A stretch of 24,039 nucleotides of DNA from a virus, in IMG/VR virus record IMGVR_UViG_3300044701_000609, positions 1 to 24,039 of that record; one strand, written 5' to 3'. Below the pieces are notes generated by a model. It worked only from the letters and a program-made list of their open reading frames with translations, was not told where the DNA came from and did not search any database. The translations under genes and the position numbers were made by a program. Below are positions 21,028 through 24,039 of the stretch, piece by piece (the stretch's first letter is position 1; each line of letters opens with the position of its first letter).

Positions 21028-21366
21028 TCAGTCTGGCGAAGCCAATGCCCGATCAAACATCTCGCACACAACGGCGTAGCGCCCACCACTGCGCTTCGCT
21101 TCAGGGATCATCAGCTCACATCGCTGGCGGGTCATATCCCACTGCAGGCAATCCCAGCACATCACTGCGCAGCCAGTTGGCCTGATGCTTGCCAGTGCTG
21201 CATCAAAGATTTCATGGGCACGCAGCAGCGCCTCCTGCAGCTGGTTGGTGCCCGTATCAATGTCGAGCTGGTGGTCAGGCTTCGGGCCCAGGATTACCCG
21301 TGCGTGCCATGTCTTATCGGCGCGGTCGCACACCAGCAGCAGTCGGCCGGCGTGCAACCTGATCAT
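21028..21366 (-). CDS. 112-residue protein with C-terminal zinc-ribbon-like cysteines
   Basis: The first 65 residues are alpha/beta (MIRLHAGRLLLVCDRADKTW, DHQLDIDTGTNQLQEALLRA). The C-terminal part carries CAVMCWDCLQWD, then RQRCELMIPEAKRSGGRYAVVCEMF, with the Cys-x2-Cys, Cys, Cys spacing expected for a metal site. The PEA motif between cysteines recurs in small phage and prophage proteins. The start overlaps the upstream stop by ATGA (21363-21366). It could bind nucleic acid, but that is inference. Confidence 0.6.
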   Translation of the reverse strand: MIRLHAGRLLLVCDRADKTWHARVILGPKPDHQLDIDTGTNQLQEALLRAHEIFDAALASIRPTGCAVMCWDCLQWDMTRQRCELMIPEAKRSGGRYAVVCEMFDRALASPD

Positions 21367-21584
21367 TCATCTTCGCCGTAACTCGGCTGGTGATACAACC
21401 GCTCAAGCTGCATCGTCACCGGTTCATCAGCCTCGGTGATGTCAATGGGATCGGTCTGATCCCTCACGACAAACACCAGCCGCGAGCCGTGGCGCTTCAC
21501 CACCAGCAAGCCGATGCGCTCACTGCGGCATAGGATCCGCAGCGCCATGCGCTCAAGCCAATTCAGCCGGAGGTGTTCGAGCAT
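21363..21584 (-). CDS. 73-residue protein, unknown
   Basis: From ATG 21584 (a start at 21620 is possible but would overlap the DUF3310 gene by 58 bases), encoding MLEHLRLNWLERMALRILCR, then RIGLLVVKRHGSRLVFVVRD, and an acidic end (DITEADEPVT, ...PSYGEDE). The middle has two beta strands with basic residues. GGAG lies about five bases before the ATG. It overlaps the upstream gene by 22 bases. Similar proteins, to my memory, occur in cyanophages; no function is known. Confidence 0.6.
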   Translation of the reverse strand: MLEHLRLNWLERMALRILCRSERIGLLVVKRHGSRLVFVVRDQTDPIDITEADEPVTMQLERLYHQPSYGEDE

Positions 21585-21823
21585 GACTCCATCTTGGCAA
21601 TGAGTCGGTTCAGATACCACTCTGCTTTAAGCGCATCCTCCAAGGCGCTTCCCTTGAGCCACATGCGGATCATGTACTTAAGTGCCTGGCCCTGCAGGTA
21701 TGCCGGGACCATGTGAGGTGCGTCGCTGATCACCGACTCGATGAAGTCGATGGCTTCCACCGTGCCCGCCTGGTAATGAGCCGGATGGTTCACAAGGTCG
21801 CTTGCTGTTCTGCGTTCTTCCAT
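21563..21823 (-). CDS. DUF3310 (SaV-like) protein
   Basis: The product is 86 residues from ATG 21823. NHPAHYQAGTVEAIDFIES (12-30) and YLQGQALKYMIRMWLKG (42-58) are the signature of DUF3310, a small family found in many phages and often called SaV. The final helix ALKAEWYLNRLIAKM is also typical. Its biochemical role is not established. It overlaps the upstream HTH gene by 34 bases. Confidence 0.85.
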   Translation of the reverse strand: MEERRTASDLVNHPAHYQAGTVEAIDFIESVISDAPHMVPAYLQGQALKYMIRMWLKGSALEDALKAEWYLNRLIAKMESCSNTSG

Positions 21824-22032
21824 TTCTTGCGGGTGATGATGTCGTAGATGTGGGTGCTGGTGATGCCGTAGATAGCCGCCAACTGTTTGATTGTCCAGCC
21901 GCTGGCGTACAGCTTTCGGATGTCGATGGCGTTTTGCGGCGTCATTACAGCATTTCCGGGCACATGGCCTGGCTTGAAGCTGGTGCTGGTTGGTGGCCTC
22001 AGGCCCATTTGCCCAGCAGCACTTGGCGGCAT
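21790..22032 (-). CDS. Small helix-turn-helix DNA-binding protein
   Basis: The product is 80 residues from ATG 22032, or 72 from ATG 22008. Residues 28-70 are a helix-turn-helix of the resolvase/HTH_23 type (NAIDIRKLYASGWTIKQLAA then IYGITSTHIYDIITRKKW). The preceding segment SFKPGHVPGNA resembles the FKPGH-x-PWNKG element seen near HNH homing endonucleases, so this may be a leftover or domesticated DNA-binding part of such an enzyme. No nuclease residues are present. As the only clear HTH in the window it is a candidate regulator of the small-gene operon. Confidence 0.65.
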   Translation of the reverse strand: MPPSAAGQMGLRPPTSTSFKPGHVPGNAVMTPQNAIDIRKLYASGWTIKQLAAIYGITSTHIYDIITRKKWKNAEQQATL

Positions 22033-22277
22033 ACCTCAATGGCCTGCTGCGCCTGCTTCTCGGTCATTACCGATTCGGTCTCATCCATCGCCTTCACCAC
22101 CCGCTTGAAGATCTCCTCGTAGCTGGTGTCGCGGAAATTGCTGGCCATGTCACGAGCGAACTCTTCCCACAGTCCCGTCACAGTGCCACGCAGTGGATGG
22201 CCATAGGGCAACTCCTCACGGCCGCTGCGCTGGTACAGCGCCTCCATCATGTCGGCGCGTTGCTGGTCAAGTCTCAT
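21999..22277 (-). CDS. 92-residue helical protein, unknown
   Basis: The sequence starts MRLDQQRADMMEALYQRSGR, then ELPYGHPLRGTVTGLWEEFA and RDMASNFRDTSYEEIFKRVV, with a final helix (MTEKQAQQAIEVCRQVLLGK). It is largely alpha helical and charged. The start overlaps the upstream gene by 11 bases, and the 3' end overlaps the HTH gene by up to 34. No motif is recognised. Confidence 0.6.
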   Translation of the reverse strand: MRLDQQRADMMEALYQRSGREELPYGHPLRGTVTGLWEEFARDMASNFRDTSYEEIFKRVVKAMDETESVMTEKQAQQAIEVCRQVLLGKWA

Positions 22278-22473
22278 CGTCTAAATAGCGGCGGATGTGA
22301 AGCAGTTCACGGCAAAGCTGCTCACGGTTACGGATGCCCATGGTGCCGTGAAGCTGATCGATGCGGATGTTGATCAACAGCCGAAGTCGATCACGTTCTG
22401 ACTGCTGGCCAGCCTTGAAGGTGTTGCTGCCCTCCAAGAGGCTATAGAGGCGGGCGCGTGCTGCTGGGTTCAT
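22267..22473 (-). CDS. 68-residue helical protein, unknown
   Basis: The sequence starts MNPAARARLYSLLEGSNTFK, then AGQQSERDRLRLLINIRIDQ, and ends ELLHIRRYLDDET. Two long amphipathic helices with many Arg residues are predicted by eye. The start overlaps the upstream stop by ATGA (22470-22473). Function is unknown. Confidence 0.6.
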   Translation of the reverse strand: MNPAARARLYSLLEGSNTFKAGQQSERDRLRLLINIRIDQLHGTMGIRNREQLCRELLHIRRYLDDET

Positions 22474-22700
22474 GCCACCTCCACGGTGGCATTGGGCCAG
22501 CGGTTCTGGGCGTAGCGGATCGCAGCGCCGACATTCTCAGCACGGGTGATCCAGAGCATTGGCTTGGCACCACCGGGAAAGATCATCAGCTTGTATTCCT
22601 TGGTGCGTGCGCCATGGCGTGGCCTGCTGATACCTTCGCCGTAGATGCCCTGCTCCTCTGGGTCAGTGCGCCATTGGAAGGCGATCGGCGAATTACTCAT
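22470..22700 (-). CDS. 76-residue protein, unknown
   Basis: From ATG 22700, encoding MSNSPIAFQWRTDPEEQGIY, then RHGARTKEYKLMIFPGGAKP and WITRAENVGAAIRYAQNRWP. An in-frame start 75 bases further upstream would overlap the preceding gene and is rejected. It has mixed beta strands and one helix. It overlaps the upstream gene's TAA (ATGAGTAA at 22693-22700). No family is recognised. Confidence 0.6.
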   Translation of the reverse strand: MSNSPIAFQWRTDPEEQGIYGEGISRPRHGARTKEYKLMIFPGGAKPMLWITRAENVGAAIRYAQNRWPNATVEVA

Positions 22701-22863
22701 TGGGTAGGCCTGTGACGGTTTCAGGGTTGAGCCATTCGATCTGGTTCCAGAATGGAAGCCATGTATCGGCTGCAATCAGCTTGGCCTCGGTCAGGCTGTG
22801 CGCCATCACGCATTCACAGACGTTTGCATCCTTGATCGTGAAATAGAAGCGGCGGGGGGTCAC
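22693..22863 (-). CDS. 56-residue protein, unknown
   Basis: From GTG 22863, which overlaps the upstream TGA (GTGA, 22860-22863). It encodes VTPRRFYFTIKDANVCECVM, then AHSLTEAKLIAADTWLPFWN and ends NPETVTGLPNE. One Cys pair (CEC) and an amphipathic helix (SLTEAKLIAADTW) are visible. The beta-strand start followed by a helix resembles small domains that take substrate-like folds, but no function can be named. Confidence 0.6.
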   Translation of the reverse strand: MTPRRFYFTIKDANVCECVMAHSLTEAKLIAADTWLPFWNQIEWLNPETVTGLPNE

Positions 22864-22994
22864 TTGCGCACCTCGATGTAGGACTGGGTGCCGGAGTGCG
22901 TAGCGCCTGCTTGATTGCCGGCCTCGATGCCGATCATGGCGAACACAGCAGCGACGACAAGAAGGCAGATGGCGTTGTTGATGCGGTTAATCAT
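22860..22994 (-). CDS. 44-residue membrane protein
   Basis: From ATG 22994, encoding MINRINNAICLLVVAAVFAM, then IGIEAGNQAGATHSGTQSYI and a basic end. One transmembrane helix (residues 8-24) is followed by a polar tail; a signal peptide without a clear cleavage site is the alternative. The same frame is open further upstream, but that part is Pro/His/Arg-rich shadow sequence. No Shine-Dalgarno is evident. Confidence 0.55.
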   Translation of the reverse strand: MINRINNAICLLVVAAVFAMIGIEAGNQAGATHSGTQSYIEVRK

Positions 22995-23015
22995 GGCGTT
23001 GATGGAATAAATAGA

Positions 23016-23031
23016 GAGCCCCGGAGGGCTC
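23016..23031 (-). other. GAGCCC/GGGCTC hairpin between operon genes
   Basis: GAGCCC (23016-23021), a 4-base loop, and GGGCTC (23026-23031) form a perfect 6-bp stem at the stop codon of the 23030-23227 gene. On the minus strand it is followed by an A/U-rich run (UCUAUUUAUUCC). It could act as a weak terminator or attenuator that reduces expression of the downstream genes. Confidence 0.55.
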
Positions 23032-23227
23032 AGGTGTGAGCCAAAGCCAGTTGCCGGACCTGAACCAGGGTCATTACCTGGGCTTGAGCAAAGGTGTCGC
23101 CGGGACGGTAAACCCGGTAAGTGGGGCCACCGTGGATGCCGCGGCGGCTGCTGCTGAAGCTGGGGCAATTGTTGACAACGGTGATGCCGGCTTGGTCGAG
23201 GATGCGGCGGGCTTGGCTGAGGGTCAT
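23030..23227 (-). CDS. 65-residue protein, unknown
   Basis: The sequence starts MTLSQARRILDQAGITVVNN, then a Ser/Gly-rich turn (CPSFSSSRRGIHGGPTYR) and ends TLVQVRQLALAHT. A helix, a strand and a C-terminal helix are suggested. It is the first gene after an 87-base intergenic gap that holds two inverted repeats. Another frame on the plus strand is long here but has no coding character. Function is unknown. Confidence 0.55.
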   Translation of the reverse strand: MTLSQARRILDQAGITVVNNCPSFSSSRRGIHGGPTYRVYRPGDTFAQAQVMTLVQVRQLALAHT

Positions 23228-23270
23228 AGCTGGAGTGCGGTGGAGGCGTTTCCCTCCGATGCACTAATCA

Positions 23271-23288
23271 TGCCCCACAGACGGGGCA
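23271..23288. promoter_or_regulatory. TGCCCC-n6-GGGGCA inverted repeat, candidate operator
   Basis: TGCCCC (23271-23276), acagac, GGGGCA (23283-23288) is a perfect 6-bp dyad in the gap between the 23030-23227 gene and the 23315-23548 gene. It resembles the GGGCACAGTGCCC palindrome at 20002-20014. It could be a protein-binding site or an RNA hairpin in the operon leader. Confidence 0.45.
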
Positions 23289-23301
23289 CATGCCTAGGGG
23301 T

Positions 23302-23320
23302 GTGTGACAGTTCTTCACAC
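23302..23320. promoter_or_regulatory. GTGTGA-n7-TCACAC inverted repeat
   Basis: GTGTGA (23302-23307), cagttct, TCACAC (23315-23320) is a perfect dyad with 7-base spacing. It includes TGTGACAGTTC (23303-23313), whose exact reverse complement occurs in the other intergenic region (20035-20045). The dyad resembles the general shape of sites for dimeric regulators such as CRP family proteins (TGTGA-n6-TCACA), with one base more in the spacer. It overlaps the 3' end of the zinc-ribbon gene. Confidence 0.45.
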
Positions 23321-23548
23321 GGCCTCGGTGCCCACCGCGATCTCTACCGGCACGCGCAGCACCGGCTTGCTTTGCCCCTTCGCATCAATCCGCCCCCAGC
23401 CGACCACCGCCGGGCTAACGGGCAGCTCCACCGTGAACCACACAAAACCACAATCGGCACACTGTCGCTTCCGCACGGTGACGCCAGGCTCCTTGTTGTT
23501 CGTCGCCACCGCCCTCACCATCGAGCTGGAGCATCGCTGGCACTGCAT
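23315..23548 (-). CDS. Zinc-ribbon protein resembling the NrdR N-terminal domain
   Basis: The product is 77 residues from ATG 23548 (an earlier in-frame ATG at 23572 is less likely). Residues 1-42 show MQCQRCSSSMV (Cys3, Cys6), then a VRKRQCADCGFVWFTVE segment (Cys30, Cys33), closely like the zinc ribbon of NrdR, the repressor of ribonucleotide reductase genes (CPxC...RRRxCxxCxxRFTTxE). The ATP-cone domain of NrdR is absent. The rest is a short, beta-like tail. It is the first gene of the minus operon, so it could be a transcription regulator. The zinc site is seen; its DNA target is not. Confidence 0.7.
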   Translation of the reverse strand: MQCQRCSSSMVRAVATNNKEPGVTVRKRQCADCGFVWFTVELPVSPAVVGWGRIDAKGQSKPVLRVPVEIAVGTEAV

Positions 23549-23584
23549 TGCTATCATGATCGTGTGCCCCACTGGTCTAGCACA

Positions 23585-23782
23585 ATGCGGTTCGGTGAGT
23601 GGATGCTGGTGGAGCTTTCGCCAGAGCAGCAGTTCGAGCTAGAAAAACAAGCCCGCACCCTGCTCTCAAGCCCGGATGCAGGCATCATGGCGGCCGCCCT
23701 CCTCAAGCAAGCCCACTATCAGCAGCAGCTCCTCCAGCAGGCGGTCAATGAGATCGCCCGCCTGGAGCTTGAGCTGATGTAG
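23585..23782 (+). CDS. 65-residue helical protein (cyanophage-type small ORF)
   Basis: From ATG 23585, encoding MRFGEWMLVELSPEQQFELE, then KQARTLLSSPDAGIMAAALL and YQQQLLQQAVNEIARLELEL. All helical, with a coiled-coil-like end. Nearly identical patterns (FGEWMLVELSPEQQFELE) occur, as I recall, in other cyanophages and cyanobacterial genomes. The frame is open much further upstream, but that part runs over the opposing gene and two inverted repeats and lacks coding character. It is divergent from the zinc-ribbon gene across 36 bases. Neither gene has a clear Shine-Dalgarno. Confidence 0.65.
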   Translation: MRFGEWMLVELSPEQQFELEKQARTLLSSPDAGIMAAALLKQAHYQQQLLQQAVNEIARLELELM

Positions 23783-23783
23783 C

Positions 23784-24035
23784 TCAGAACATGTCGTCGC
23801 TAGTGTCGATGTTCAGCACCACGCCATCGGTGGCAGTAGCCAGCTTCTGCGCAGCATCACCGGGATCCACCCAGTCGCGCGGCGGCTGTGCCACGGCACT
23901 CACATAGGCCAATCCCTTCTGGCTGGTCTTCTTCCAGCCGCTGATCGGCACCTGGACGCTGCCGTACTGGTCGGGCGTCTGGCTCATCACAAAGCGGCAG
24001 AAGGCATCCAGCTCCTCCACTTTGATGTTCATCAT
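23784..24035 (-). CDS. Protein with acidic C-terminal tail, probably complete or nearly so (83 residues)
   Basis: The sequence starts MMNIKVEELDAFCRFVMSQT, then VQVPISGWKKTSQKGLAYVS, and ends DGVVLNIDTSDDMF. An acidic tail ending in Asp-Asp-hydrophobic-Phe is the hallmark of single-stranded DNA-binding proteins (DDIPF type), but no OB fold is visible in 83 residues. The start lies four bases from the window edge, so the N-terminus could extend further. The stop is one base from the stop of the convergent gene. It might be an SSB-interacting or SSB-mimic protein, or something unrelated. Confidence 0.5.
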   Translation of the reverse strand: MMNIKVEELDAFCRFVMSQTPDQYGSVQVPISGWKKTSQKGLAYVSAVAQPPRDWVDPGDAAQKLATATDGVVLNIDTSDDMF

Positions 24036-24039
24036 CCCG

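Noticed and set aside
23236-23256. GGAGG-n6-CCTCC hairpin hiding a ribosome-binding site
   Set aside because: The GGAGG on the minus strand is about 26 bases from the start at 23227, too far to act as a Shine-Dalgarno.
22995-23264. N-terminal extension of the 44-residue membrane protein
   Set aside because: Pro/His/Arg-rich shadow of the 23030-23227 gene; the short form from ATG 22994 has the clean membrane helix.
23564-23570. GTGCCCC as a third operator copy before the 23548 and 23585 genes
   Set aside because: The heptamer also occurs inside coding sequence (for example near 2260 and 2522), so alone it is not informative in a GC-rich genome.
23036-23584. Long plus-strand extension of the 65-residue gene
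   Set aside because: It runs across two inverted repeats and opposite to better supported genes; the translation is Ala/His/Arg-rich without pattern.
1-24039. Integrase, attachment site, lysogeny repressor, CRISPR array or tRNA genes
   Set aside because: I looked for them on both strands by eye and saw no support; tRNA absence should be confirmed with a tRNA scan.

Overview
The window looks like part of the genome of a tailed double-stranded DNA phage with a long non-contractile tail (siphovirus type). The structural genes follow the lambda-like order: portal, protease/capsid, head completion, tail terminator, tail tube, frameshifted tail chaperone, tape measure, tail tip hub, fibres, lysis. 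Several very small proteins (for example at 17057-17194, 17194-17361, 17612-17752 and 23585-23782), and the style of the fibre proteins, resemble what I know from phages of picocyanobacteria (Synechococcus/Cyanobium). A GC-rich picocyanobacterial host is therefore my inference, not something proved here. I see no integrase, repressor, terminase, polymerase, photosynthesis gene or tRNA, so lifestyle cannot be settled. A prophage remains possible.

Layout. Positions 1-19351 are one dense plus-strand block in which almost every gene touches or overlaps the next (ATGA or TGATG junctions). Head: portal C-terminus (1-795), a 770-residue fusion of a TUDOR-like DUF2945 domain, an HK97-type protease and the major capsid protein (804-3116), a small protein, a probable decoration protein, a connector and a C1q-like fibre protein (3119-4618). 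Tail: terminator, a 53-residue ORF, tube, G/GT chaperone with an A AAA AAC slippery site, tape measure, tip proteins and a J-like hub (4615-11314). Adhesin cassette: two tandem paralogues, a modular fibre, further fibre and accessory proteins, and an HNH-AP2 homing endonuclease between two fibre genes (11314-17057). Lysis: several small proteins, two of them membrane proteins, and a lysozyme-peptidase double-domain endolysin (17057-18836), followed by dCTP deaminase (18836-19351).

From 19348 onward the genome changes style to small accessory genes. Three small minus-strand genes (19348-19961) meet dcd tail to tail. A 136-bp intergenic region with palindromes separates them from two plus-strand genes (20098-20608), one an HNH nuclease. 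A tightly overlapping minus-strand operon of 14 small ORFs (20564-23548) encodes a zinc-ribbon protein, an HTH protein, a DUF3310 protein, two tiny membrane proteins and many unknowns. A small plus-strand gene (23585-23782) and a minus-strand gene ending in an acidic tail (23784 to about 24035) close the window.

The plus block builds and releases the virion. The minus block is probably an early or host-takeover region. Points most worth a second look are the capsid polyprotein with an internal ribosome-binding site and a codon-bias switch, the -1 frameshift, the mosaic adhesin cassette carrying a homing endonuclease, and the related cis elements in two intergenic regions flanking the small-gene operon.
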